A stretch of DNA of 64,000 nucleotides from Lachnospiraceae bacterium (GTDB taxonomy: Bacteria > Bacillota_A > Clostridia > Lachnospirales > Lachnospiraceae): positions 7,683-71,682 of the forward strand of contig QXWX01000006.1 in assembly GCA_009911175.1 (NCBI GenBank). The letters run 5' to 3'. Below are positions 1-7,552 of this stretch, piece after piece. Under the pieces are notes generated by a model. That model made no database searches. It saw only the letters and a list, made by a program, of their open reading frames with translations, and was not told the origin of the DNA. Every line of letters begins with the position of its first letter. Position 1 is the first letter of the stretch. A program made the position numbers and the translations under genes.

Positions 1-2
1 AA

Positions 3-188
3 TCTCTTCTAACCCGGTATTTTCAGCTCAAAAGCAAAAGAAAGGCATCACCCTTCCGACAAAAAACGGACAGATCAGACAAGATAATGGCGGACTATTC
101 CCGGCTGCAGGGCGGGTATTTAATCGACGCCGTATTTAGAATGATTGATCTTTATGGCGCGGAAGATGTATATGATGAATGCTCTTAA
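3..188 (+). CDS. Open frame from the window edge (partial, unknown)
   Basis: A reading frame is open from the left edge and stops with TAA at 186-188. The last 34 codons follow an in-frame ATG at 87 and read MADYSRLQGGYLIDAVF onward, ending in DECS. The tail is acidic and looks like the natural end of a protein, but I do not recognise the family and there is no Shine-Dalgarno sequence before the ATG. It may be the end of a longer gene that begins outside the window, or chance. Confidence 0.2.
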   Translation, partial: SLLTRYFQLKSKRKASPFRQKTDRSDKIMADYSRLQGGYLIDAVFRMIDLYGAEDVYDECS

Positions 189-292
189 GGACAGGAAAGA
201 CGATTTCCCGAATTTATATGAAATTTACTTTGCAGAATAAATTCCCGACAGCCCATCGCTGCCCCGCAGGAATAAACATATTCCCCCTGTAC

Positions 293-320
293 GGTTGGAT
301 GATCTAAAGATCATCCAACC
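293..320. repeat. Perfect 12-bp hairpin after the kinase gene
   Basis: Two 12-nt arms (GGTTGGATGATC and its complement) flank a TAAA loop. It lies just beyond the stop of the minus-strand kinase gene. There is no U-tract, so it is not a standard terminator. The bases before it (CCTGTACGGTTG) also occur in the arm of the large hairpin at 26738-26830, so the two may be related. Confidence 0.6.
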
Positions 321-334
321 TGCGCATCCATTCG

Positions 335-1462
335 TCAAGCTGTCCTGGGCAGGCAGACCGTGATTGTGACCGAATGTCCGCCGCTTTCCGCGTGTATGGA
401 ACCGCCGTGCAGGAGGATGATCTCCTTTGCGATCGCCAGCCCCAGGCCCGTGCCGCCGGTGTCGGAGACGCGGGCCTTATCCAGCCGGTAAAATTTATCA
501 AAGAGCAGGGAGAGCTTTTCCGCGGGAATGTGGTCCCCCTGGTTTTGGAAGGAAACGCGGACCTGTTCGGCCGTTTCTTCGGCTGAGATTGTGATTTCGG
601 TTTTCGGGTCGCTGTATGCCGCCGCATTTCTTAAAATATTGCCAAATACTCTGACCAGCTTATCTGGGTCGGCGCGGACAGTCAGATTTTCATCCATATT
701 TAACACAACGGAATTGCCGTGGGGAGCGAAGACCGGGGAAAGCTCGTCGGACAGCTGGACAAGCAGATAGTACAGATCGACGGGTTCCTTTGCCAGTTGG
801 ATCTGCCTGGAATTGTAGCGGGTGATCTCAAAAAATTCATTGATCATTTCTTCCAGCCGATAGGCCTTGTCCAGTGTGATATGCACATTCTTCGCGCGCT
901 CGGCGGCAGACATATCCGGATCTTCGTCCAGAAGATTCAGATACCCGATCACGGAGGTCAGGGGAGTGCGGATGTCATGGGCAAGATACATTACCAACTC
1001 GTCTTTCCGCTGTTCCGCAAGCGCAGTTTCCTGCTTCTGCCGCGTCAGTGTCTGCTTGACTGCGTTCAGCTTTTTTTCAAAGGGAAGCATTTCCGCCGAT
1101 AAATGGATTTGTGCCGTATCTTCTGCCAGCAGGGCGTCGATCCCCTGATTGACTTCTTTAAAATATCGGGTGATCCACCGGAATAAGCGCCAGAGCAGCA
1201 CAACAAATAGAAAAATGATCGCCGCCGCGAAAAAGATTTCCTTGTAGCCTCTGAAATAATTGTGATAGATATAGAAAGCCTGCTCATATTCGAGCGTTGT
1301 AAATGTCACCAATAGAGTGATGACCAGGTTTCCGCCCCGCTGTTTCCAGAGGAACAGATACAGCAGGATCACGGCCGCAACGGAAAGAAGCGCGTTTACG
1401 CAGAAACGTTCCATGAGTTTTGACTGAAATTCAGAATATTCTCCTCTGTTGTTAGCCTTCAA
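335..1462 (-). CDS. VanS-like sensor histidine kinase
   Basis: Membrane sensor kinase that would autophosphorylate on His and pass phosphate to the regulator encoded just upstream. Two membrane segments (about residues 22-40 and 75-95) are followed by a short linker, a HisKA domain with the motif LAHDIRTPLTSVIGYL and a HATPase_c domain with the N box GNILRNAAAYS and G2 box GGTGLGLAI. The overall plan is that of VanS-type kinases. The longest frame starts at a TTG that overlaps the end of the regulator gene by 11 bases; an internal ATG at 1414 is an alternative start. No vanHAX-type resistance genes are visible here, although the left neighbour lies outside the window. The signal sensed is unknown. 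Confidence 0.88.
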   Translation of the reverse strand: MKANNRGEYSEFQSKLMERFCVNALLSVAAVILLYLFLWKQRGGNLVITLLVTFTTLEYEQAFYIYHNYFRGYKEIFFAAAIIFLFVVLLWRLFRWITRYFKEVNQGIDALLAEDTAQIHLSAEMLPFEKKLNAVKQTLTRQKQETALAEQRKDELVMYLAHDIRTPLTSVIGYLNLLDEDPDMSAAERAKNVHITLDKAYRLEEMINEFFEITRYNSRQIQLAKEPVDLYYLLVQLSDELSPVFAPHGNSVVLNMDENLTVRADPDKLVRVFGNILRNAAAYSDPKTEITISAEETAEQVRVSFQNQGDHIPAEKLSLLFDKFYRLDKARVSDTGGTGLGLAIAKEIILLHGGSIHAESGGHSVTITVCLPRTA

Positions 1463-2150
1463 TTTTATACCCCACCCCCCATATCGTTTTGATATATTTT
1501 GGTTTACTCAAGGTGTCGTTCATTTTTTCGCGCAGATGGCGGATATGCACGGTGATCGTATTGTTGGATTTGCTGTAATACTCGTCCTTCCAGATCTGAT
1601 GAAACAGTTCTTCCGCGCTGATCACGCGCCCTTTGTTTTCCAGGAGGATGCGTAAAATGGAAAATTCGGTCGGGGTCAGTGTGAGCGGCTTTTCATTTAA
1701 AAAGCATTCGTAGGTGTCAGGTTTCATCACCAGGCCGGAGTGAGTGAGCAGATCCTGTTCGTCCTCCGAATGGGCCGGGTTGTACTTTTTGTACCGGCGC
1801 AGCTGGGACTTCACCCTTGCGATCAATTCCAGGGGACGGAAAGGCTTTGTGATGTAATCGTCCGCTCCGAGCGTCAGCCCCTTGACCTGGTCCATCTCAC
1901 CGTCCTTGGCGGTCAGCATGATGACCGGATAGGTGTACTTTGCCCGGATTTTTTGGCACAATGTAAATCCGTCGATCTCCGGAAGCATGATATCCAGGAT
2001 CGCAAGATCCAGCTCAGTGGTATTGATGCACTCGAGGGCTTCCTTCGCGGAGTAAAATTTAAAGACCGTGTAGTCTTCGCTGTTCAGATACACTTCAATT
2101 AAATCAGCGATTTCGGCCTCGTCGTCAACAATCAGTATTTTGTCAGACAT
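1452..2150 (-). CDS. VanR-like OmpR-family response regulator
   Basis: DNA-binding response regulator of 232 residues. An N-terminal receiver domain has the acidic pair after LIVDDE, the phosphoacceptor Asp in LAILDIMLPEIDG and the conserved Lys in ITKPF. A C-terminal winged helix (LTPTEFSILRILLENKG and the final IWGVGYKIEG) follows. The ATG at 2150 sits behind AAGGAAGG. The gene is first in a two-gene operon and its stop overlaps the kinase start, so the two are translationally coupled. The closest relatives I recognise are the VanR-type regulators. The regulated genes cannot be read from the window. Confidence 0.92.
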   Translation of the reverse strand: MSDKILIVDDEAEIADLIEVYLNSEDYTVFKFYSAKEALECINTTELDLAILDIMLPEIDGFTLCQKIRAKYTYPVIMLTAKDGEMDQVKGLTLGADDYITKPFRPLELIARVKSQLRRYKKYNPAHSEDEQDLLTHSGLVMKPDTYECFLNEKPLTLTPTEFSILRILLENKGRVISAEELFHQIWKDEYYSKSNNTITVHIRHLREKMNDTLSKPKYIKTIWGVGYKIEG

Positions 2151-2223
2151 GGGAAAACCTTCCTTTCTGTGTTTTTTCAGCGCAATTCAGCATGGTTTAA
2201 CTTTTACGGCACGGATCTGATTA

Positions 2224-2991
2224 TCAATAAGTAATATTCTTCGCGCGGATGATATTATATTTGATGATTGAGGTATTGATATATTCATTAGCATACAGGA
2301 TCGGGCTGTCGCTGGTATCGTAGTTGATGCCCTTCAAGTACAGCAGCGGCATGTCCGGCAGTTCCCGGAGCTCCGCGTACCCGGACAGACCTTCCATCGC
2401 GGAGGACATGATCGTATCGATCTCCACCTTGTCCCATTCGCATTTTTTTCCGGATACATGATAAATGTATTTGAATACGGAATCCTCGTACCTGCTGAAC
2501 TCCCGGAAAGACGCCTCGTCCCCCACCTGGGAGGCGCTGAAATAATCCCGGCAGAATACGCAGAACTGCCCGTCCGCCAGAAATATTTTCTCGGCGATCA
2601 CAAGCTCCTCGTCTTCTTTCATATGAAGGAGCCCGCAGATCGCTTCATCCCGGGGGATTTTTTTGATGTCTCCCAGCTTGACCGACGGCTCATAACCGCT
2701 GTTCCGGATCATCTGCGAAAATTCCATGCAGGGGTTAAAGTGAACCTTGATGTTCAGGGAATCTACGTTGACAAAGGTGCCTCGCCCCTGCCTGCGGAAA
2801 ATGAGCCCTTCCGCTGCCAGGTCGTTGAGCGCCTGGCGGATCGTAATGCGGCTGACGCCGATGATCTCGGCAAGACGTTCCTCTCTGGGAAGCTTGTTGT
2901 CTTTCTGCAGATCCATGGTGCCGATATATTTCTGAATCTCAAACCTGGCCCGGTCGGACAGGGAAAACGCGTTTAGCTTATAGTTGGACAT
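2224..2991 (-). CDS. GntR-family (HutC/UTRA) transcriptional regulator
   Basis: An N-terminal winged helix (LPREERLAEIIGVSRITIR, then QALNDLAAEGLIFRRQGRG) is followed by a UTRA ligand-binding domain, the plan of HutC-type GntR repressors. I chose the ATG at 2991 (protein beginning MSNYKLNAF, 255 residues) because AAGGAG lies 7 nt before it; a longer frame from 3027 would include that site. It has its own promoter (3027-3055) and is separated by a terminator from the permease operon upstream. It is the obvious candidate regulator of that operon, whose promoter carries a GT-N10-AC palindrome of the kind GntR proteins bind. The effector is probably a nucleobase-type compound, which is inference. 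Confidence 0.88.
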   Translation of the reverse strand: MSNYKLNAFSLSDRARFEIQKYIGTMDLQKDNKLPREERLAEIIGVSRITIRQALNDLAAEGLIFRRQGRGTFVNVDSLNIKVHFNPCMEFSQMIRNSGYEPSVKLGDIKKIPRDEAICGLLHMKEDEELVIAEKIFLADGQFCVFCRDYFSASQVGDEASFREFSRYEDSVFKYIYHVSGKKCEWDKVEIDTIMSSAMEGLSGYAELRELPDMPLLYLKGINYDTSDSPILYANEYINTSIIKYNIIRAKNITY

Positions 2992-3026
2992 ACAGATCTC
3001 CTTTTCATAATGTACATTTGACTCCA

Positions 3027-3055
3027 AGCATAAAGGATAAGCGGGAATCTGTCAA
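3027..3055 (-). promoter_or_regulatory. Promoter of the GntR regulator
   Basis: On the minus strand a perfect TTGACA (3050-3055), a 17-nt spacer and TATGCT (3027-3032) lie about 36 bases before the chosen GntR start. Confidence 0.7.
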
Positions 3056-3076
3056 TATAAGTGTGGACCTGTGTGT

Positions 3077-3109
3077 AAAAAAACGCGCACCCGGATGCGT
3101 GCGCGTTTT
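3077..3109 (-). terminator. Rho-independent terminator of the permease operon
   Basis: An 11-bp perfect stem (3080-3090 pairs with 3099-3109, AAAACGCGCAC) has an 8-nt loop. In the minus direction it is followed by seven T residues. It ends the deaminase-permease-small protein operon before the GntR promoter. Confidence 0.88.
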
Positions 3110-3181
3110 TGTATTCTACAGCGTTATTATTTATAATGCCTTGCGTTATGCCGCAATGCATCCGGCCGATAAAGCTGTGAT

Positions 3182-3346
3182 TTACGGCTGCCATGAAGAA
3201 AACGCATATGTCATGACAAACAGGCTGACGATCAGCAATACATTTCCTGCCATGATCAGCGCGGGCACGGAACAGAGACAGGCCATAAAGGAACCGATTC
3301 CCATGATGATCGTTCCGATCAGAGCTGCCAGTTTATATTTTCCCAT
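3182..3346 (-). CDS. Small hydrophobic membrane protein (54 aa)
   Basis: An open frame of 54 codons starts at ATG 3346 (an adjacent ATG at 3349 is the alternative), with GGAAGGAG six bases before it and only about 13 bases after the permease stop. The product (MGKYKLAALIGTIIMGIG to YAFSSWQP) holds two hydrophobic stretches, about residues 5-25 and 28-46, and so looks like a two-pass membrane peptide. It lies between the permease and the operon terminator, so it should be co-transcribed and may assist or regulate the permease. I know no named family for it. The good ribosome site and hydrophobic composition argue that it is real. Confidence 0.6.
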   Translation of the reverse strand: MGKYKLAALIGTIIMGIGSFMACLCSVPALIMAGNVLLIVSLFVMTYAFSSWQP

Positions 3347-3359
3347 CATAATCTCCTTC

Positions 3360-4628
3360 CTACTGTGCGACTTGTTTCTTCGTTACTTTCATCAGGATCG
3401 GATAGAGCGCGCCGCCGATGATCAGGCCTTTGAGCGCAGGCAGTCCGAACGGGATCAGGTAGACTCCGGCAAGCGCGATCGCCCAGGTCAGCCATGAAAC
3501 CGCGTTAAACCGCGCAAATTTTACACTGCCCAGATCCTTGTACTCTCCCTTGTGGATGATGAAGTAATCTGCAAGGATGATGCCTGGAAGCGGAGGTACG
3601 ATGGTTCCCAGCAGGTCCAGGAAGGAAAACAGAAATCCGACCTGGTAGGGCCTGTACAGTGTAGCAAGCGCGGAGATGGCAAGCAGTACCACAATAATCT
3701 TCTGACGGTCCATGTGAAATGCATTGGACAGGTTCAGGGATGTGGAATACAGGTTCGACGCATTTGTGGTAAAAATGTTGGTTGTCATCAGGATCAGGCA
3801 CGGAACCAGAAGACCCATGGACAGCAGCACATTTGTCAGGTCGCTGTCGCCTACCGCAACGGAGGTGATGGTCCCGCAGAGGATCATGAAAATATTTCCG
3901 CCAAGCAGTCCGGTCAGGGTCGCCGCGATGGCTTCCTTTGTGGATTTCGCATAGCGCATGATGTCCGCGATGCAGGTGGAGGTGGGCAGGATCCAGGTTC
4001 CGATCACGACGGTGATCCCGCTGGATAACGTAATGTGCCCCTCCGGTGTATAACTCCAAAGCCCGTCCAGACCGATCATGCCTACGGCACGGATGGAGGT
4101 GGCCATCGACAGGAAGATGATCGCGGGGATCGCGATGTATCCCAGGATGCTGATGGCTTTGATCCCCTTCATTGCAAAGATTCCCATCACTACCGCGCTG
4201 ACTGCCATGCAGATCAGCTCCGCAATGTCTCCGAAGCCGAATGCCTGCGCGATAAAATGTCCGTAGGTAGCGGCCTGAATGGTGTACCAGCCGATATTTA
4301 CGATGGGCACAAACATAGACGCGATTCGGGAGCCCTTTTCTCCGAAGCTGTAGCGTGTCATCAGCGCAAAGGTCAGTCCGGTCTTGCTGGCGATGATGCT
4401 GACCAGGATCGCGATAGCGCTCAGGAAGACATTTCCCAGGAGGACCGCAACCAGGATCATTTTAAAATCCAGCCCGGCGGAAAGCCCGCCCCCTGCCATC
4501 ATGCTGGTGATGACAAATACGAAGCCGGTCCAGACGATGGTCAGGCTGAAATAACTTTTCCGTTCACTCTCCGGTACGGCGGAGAGCGAAAATTCGGTAT
4601 CTTGTTGTTGTGCTTGATTTTTTTCCAT
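3360..4628 (-). CDS. NCS1-family cytosine/purine permease (CodB-like)
   Basis: Inner-membrane symporter of 422 residues with about twelve hydrophobic segments. The N-terminus (SYFSLTIVWTGFVFVITSMM, then AGGGLSAGLDF) matches CodB-type cytosine permeases of the nucleobase:cation symporter-1 family. It lies downstream of a CDA-fold deaminase in the same direction, which fits uptake of a nucleobase followed by deamination. The gap between the two genes (4629-4757) holds a tandem pair of a dispersed repeat. Substrate could be cytosine or another base; the family also includes purine, uracil and thiamine-precursor carriers. Confidence 0.85.
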   Translation of the reverse strand: MEKNQAQQQDTEFSLSAVPESERKSYFSLTIVWTGFVFVITSMMAGGGLSAGLDFKMILVAVLLGNVFLSAIAILVSIIASKTGLTFALMTRYSFGEKGSRIASMFVPIVNIGWYTIQAATYGHFIAQAFGFGDIAELICMAVSAVVMGIFAMKGIKAISILGYIAIPAIIFLSMATSIRAVGMIGLDGLWSYTPEGHITLSSGITVVIGTWILPTSTCIADIMRYAKSTKEAIAATLTGLLGGNIFMILCGTITSVAVGDSDLTNVLLSMGLLVPCLILMTTNIFTTNASNLYSTSLNLSNAFHMDRQKIIVVLLAISALATLYRPYQVGFLFSFLDLLGTIVPPLPGIILADYFIIHKGEYKDLGSVKFARFNAVSWLTWAIALAGVYLIPFGLPALKGLIIGGALYPILMKVTKKQVAQ

Positions 4629-4645
4629 TTGTATCTCCTTATTTT

Positions 4646-4718
4646 ATACCTTGTAAAACGGCCGGATGGCCATAATGGGATGCCCTTGGGTATACCTTGT
4701 AAAACGGCCGAATGGCAT
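4646..4718. repeat. Dispersed 44-bp repeat, one full and one partial tandem copy
   Basis: The block TTGTAAAACGGCCGGATGG, continuing through GGGATGCCCTTGGGTATA, fills 4646-4693. A second, partial copy begins immediately (4691-4718). Related copies lie at 34112-34154, 36682-36726 and, partly, 52015-52036. This copy is in the intercistronic leader between the deaminase and the permease. Confidence 0.75.
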
Positions 4719-4757
4719 ACGCAGAACTCTCCGGGGAGAGCTTCGCGCGGCGGACGG

Positions 4758-5240
4758 CTATTGATTCCAGTATCCCTCGTGTACTTCTGCGGCCAGCGGA
4801 GCGATCTCCGGGAAAGGTCCGACCACCTGGATGTCCTTCTGTCCCTTTGCAAAGACCTCTCTGCAGGGAAGGTCGAAGGTGGGATTCTGCTCATCGGAGC
4901 CGGTCAGGGAAAGCAGCTCTCGTTCGGTCATGGCATAGACGACCCGTCCGATATTGCCCCAGTAAATGGCCCCGGAGCACATGGCGCAGGGCTCTGCGGT
5001 GGAGTACAGCGTGCAGTTCCATAAGAAATCCTTTTCATACAGAACGGAGGCACGTTCGACCAGCTGCGTTTCCGCATGGCCGGTACATTTCTTTGTGGAG
5101 ATCTCCACATTCTCCTGCTCCAGCAGGATATTGCCCTCCGCGTCCACCAGGATCGCCCCGAAGGGGGTATTGCCTGCTTCCCGGGAGCGTTTTGAGATTT
5201 CGATGCAGCGTTTCAGATAGTATTCGTGTTCTTTGTACAT
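4758..5240 (-). CDS. CDA-fold nucleobase/nucleoside deaminase
   Basis: Zinc-dependent hydrolytic deaminase of 160 residues in the cytidine/deoxycytidylate deaminase superfamily. The catalytic HAE (in KCTGHAETQLV) and the zinc-binding PCAMC motifs are both present, in the order and spacing seen in guanine deaminase, TadA and fungal-type cytosine deaminases. The start at 5240 (MYKEHEYYL) is preceded by GAGGA at good spacing, better than the upstream frame start at 5279. It is the first gene of the permease operon. Because its partner is a CodB-like carrier it may deaminate cytosine or a related base, instead of the amidohydrolase-fold CodA. Guanine is the main alternative substrate. Confidence 0.85.
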   Translation of the reverse strand: MYKEHEYYLKRCIEISKRSREAGNTPFGAILVDAEGNILLEQENVEISTKKCTGHAETQLVERASVLYEKDFLWNCTLYSTAEPCAMCSGAIYWGNIGRVVYAMTERELLSLTGSDEQNPTFDLPCREVFAKGQKDIQVVGPFPEIAPLAAEVHEGYWNQ

Positions 5241-5299
5241 GATGTTCCTCATTCCTTTCTTTTGACCTGTATCTTCCATATGTGTGAAAAGAGTAATAT

Positions 5300-5313
5300 G
5301 TAATAGGTATTAC
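5300..5313. promoter_or_regulatory. Candidate GntR operator
   Basis: The palindrome GTAATA-GG-TATTAC lies between the predicted transcription start and the deaminase gene. It fits the general GntR form GT-N-AC. Confidence 0.45.
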
Positions 5314-5322
5314 CTTAAGAAA

Positions 5323-5351
5323 ATTGTAGCATAAAAATAAATTATTGTAAA
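5323..5351 (-). promoter_or_regulatory. Promoter of the deaminase-permease operon
   Basis: On the minus strand TTTACA (5346-5351), a 17-nt spacer and TACAAT (5323-5328). Confidence 0.65.
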
Positions 5352-5437
5352 TGCGTCAATATAGACAATAAAAATGTAAAAAAAACAGCACATTGCACAA
5401 AGGGAGTGAGATGAATGTTATCAGCATCCATCCTCCT

Positions 5438-5496
5438 CGTCCTTCGTTACTGCTCACACCCTGACCGGGCGCTCACAGTAACCGTCCTTCTTTTTT
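5438..5496. repeat. 37-bp palindromic insertion element with 8-bp direct repeats
   Basis: The element at 5446-5482 starts GTTACTG and ends CAGTAAC. It is flanked on both sides, with no gap, by the same octamer CGTCCTTC (5438-5445 and 5483-5490), the pattern of a target-site duplication. A T6 run (5491-5496) follows, so the hairpin might also end transcription to the right. The same kind of element lies at 14352-14388. The rest of 5352-5775 holds no gene that I can support; a 17-codon frame at 5411-5464 behind AGGGAG runs into the element. Confidence 0.7.
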
Positions 5497-5775
5497 GATC
5501 AGCAGCCGGCTGTCTCTGTACCTAGACAAAATATAAACTTTAATGTAAAATATAACGATGACAAAACTTTGATATATATATTTAATACTGTATCAAATCC
5601 CGACATTTTGTATTTTTATATCCTTTTCGAGGTATCGCTATGGAAGACAAATATCATAATTTAAAAGATATAAGCTATCTCATGATTGTACGAAGATAGA
5701 AATAAGAATAAAGAACGTCATTAGAGAACCGCGGAGCCGAGAAATTTTACCAGCGATTCAGGGACAGGTGAAAAG

Positions 5776-6360
5776 ATGCTGTACGATAAAGACATCCGTG
5801 AGCCGCTTTTTGATTTTCTGGAAGCGTATTACGGTAAAATGAGGATTTTGGAGGAGAAGCAGATGGGAAGGTCACGGGCGGATATCGTGATGGTCCTTCC
5901 GTCTGCGCTTGTGGGGATCGAGATCAAGAGCGACGCGGACACCTATGCCAGGCTTACGCGGCAGGTGAAGGATTATGATCAGTATTTTGACTATAATTAT
6001 GTGGCGGCGGGGGTAAGCCATGCCATGCATATTGAGGAGCATGTTCCAGAGTGGTGGGGGATCATCACCGTGGAGCAGGTGGACGGGGAGGCGGACTTTT
6101 ATATCTTGCGCAGGCCGAAGGAGAATCCGAAGGTGAACCGGAAGAAGCAGCTGAGCCTTCTGTGGCGGCCGGAGCTGGCGCACATCCAGGAGCTGAACCG
6201 TCTGCCCGGATACCGGCAGCGGAGCAAGCAGTTTGTGACAGAGAAGATCCTGCTCGGCGTCCCGGAGGAGATCCTGCGCAGGCAGGTCAGCGAGGAGCTG
6301 TTCGAGCGGGATTATACACGGATCGCGGAGACCATTCTGGAGTATAAGAGAGGGCGGTAG
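5776..6360 (+). CDS. sce7726-like putative PD-(D/E)XK nuclease family protein
   Basis: Protein of 194 residues. Its first half (DIREPLFDFLE, MGRSRADIVMV, GIEIKSDADTYARL, QVKDYDQYFDYNYV) resembles the sce7726/MmcB-type proteins. The arrangement of Asp in RADIVMV and the EIK of GIEIKSD is the core of a PD-(D/E)XK nuclease fold. The second half is charged and helical. It starts at ATG 5776 behind GGTGAAAAG. It stands alone after a 420-bp non-coding gap and before a decayed gene that also carried a PD-(D/E)XK domain. Cellular role is unknown; DNA repair and defence have both been suggested for such folds in general. Confidence 0.7.
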   Translation: MLYDKDIREPLFDFLEAYYGKMRILEEKQMGRSRADIVMVLPSALVGIEIKSDADTYARLTRQVKDYDQYFDYNYVAAGVSHAMHIEEHVPEWWGIITVEQVDGEADFYILRRPKENPKVNRKKQLSLLWRPELAHIQELNRLPGYRQRSKQFVTEKILLGVPEEILRRQVSEELFERDYTRIAETILEYKRGR

Positions 6361-7435
6361 GTGATCAGGATTCGTTTTGGAAGGTTTCTTCCAGGGCAGG
6401 AAGATCAGTGCGCATGACAGCTTCCGGAGGCGTTTGAACCGATATGATGTGATACGCATTGATGTGCAGTGGTGCCTCACCAGTGTAAAATCCGGGGATA
6501 AAACGGTTTCCTATATTGAAAAAAATGTGATCGAAGAATTGCGGGGACTGTTTAAAGGGGCAAATTCAACGGAGCTTATCCATCTCGCGTATCTGACAGG
6601 GATTTTGCCATCAAGAAGATCCGTACACAGTCCGCCTTAAATGATTTTGATGAATTTACCATGCTGGACGCAAAAATATTTGCGCCATATATTGGATTTA
6701 CGGAAGAAGAGGTAAAAAGTCTGTGTAGCCGGTACGGAAGGGATTTTGAAGAGACGAAATGCTGGTATGACGGTTATCTCCTTGGAAAGGAGCATGTATA
6801 TAATCCAAAAGCAGTTCTGGGCTGTATGATGTGGGGGGAGTTCCGGAGCTACTGGTCCATGACCGGAACCTTTGAATCCATCCGGCCATTGATCAATATG
6901 GATTTTGACGGGCTGAGAACGGCTGTGATCACGATGCTGGCCGGCGAGTCTGTGAGGGTAAAAACGACGTCTTATCAAAATGATATGGTGACCTTCCGGA
7001 ATAAGGATGAAGTCGGAGGAACTGTTGGATGCGACCCTGGAAATGGATTGCGCGGCCGTAGCGGATATCATTGAGGAGATCCACATGGGTTATGCCTCGA
7101 ATATCCAGTATAATAATGAAAATTCCCTGAGCAGCGTGCTGAGCATCGCGTACCTTGGAGCTATGAACTATTATTTCAAGCCGGTCAGGGAGCTCCCGGC
7201 AGGGCGGGGATTCGCAGATATGGTGTTCCTGCCGCGGAAGGAATATCCGGAGCTGCCGGCATTGCTGGTTGAGCTGAAATGGAACAAGTCAGCGGATGCG
7301 GCCATCAGCCAGATCAAGGACAGGAAGTATGCCGCGGCATTGGAGCAGTATACGGGTGAGATCCTTTTGGTGGGGATCAATTATTCAAAAAAGGATACCA
7401 GACACCAGTGCCTGATTGAGAAATACAGTATATAG
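6361..7435 (+). pseudogene. Decayed AAA-ATPase-like / PD-(D/E)XK nuclease gene
   Basis: Three frames carry successive parts of one protein family. About 6377-6640 encodes RYDVIRIDVQW to LAYLTGILP; 6610-7015 encodes the continuation IKKIRTQSALNDFDEFTMLD to VTFRNKDE; 7007-7435 encodes the end, with the nuclease core FADMVFLPRK and LLVELKWNKSA. The N-terminal Walker A region is missing, and the usual segment after RNKDE (compare the fragment at 33862-34040) is deleted. At least two frame changes are needed to join the parts. The family is the AAA-ATPase_like plus PD-(D/E)XK type that is often multi-copy in gut Clostridia. Confidence 0.82.
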
Positions 7436-7439
7436 AAGA

Positions 7440-7485
7440 GAAGCATGCGGATATCGTAAGACGTATTTTGATATCCGCGTGCTTC
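7440..7485. terminator. 16-bp stem hairpin between converging genes
   Basis: GAAGCATGCGGATATC (7440-7455) pairs with 7470-7485, with one wobble. It lies between the decayed ATPase gene and the end of the minus-strand ABC operon. No strong U-tract follows, so it may be a weak terminator or a structural repeat. Confidence 0.5.
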
Positions 7486-7552
7486 GTCATTTGAGGCCGT
7501 TCCGGCGTGGCGGCGACGCTGGCAGAGAAGCAGAACCAATCCGCTTGCTTTG

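Noticed and set aside
5411..5464. 17-codon leader peptide before an attenuator
   Set aside because: The frame runs into the transposed 37-bp element, and no gene follows close enough to be attenuated.
5446..5482. Integron attC site, because of the GTTAC and GTAAC ends
   Set aside because: The order of the core sites is inverted relative to attC and the flanking octamers are direct repeats.
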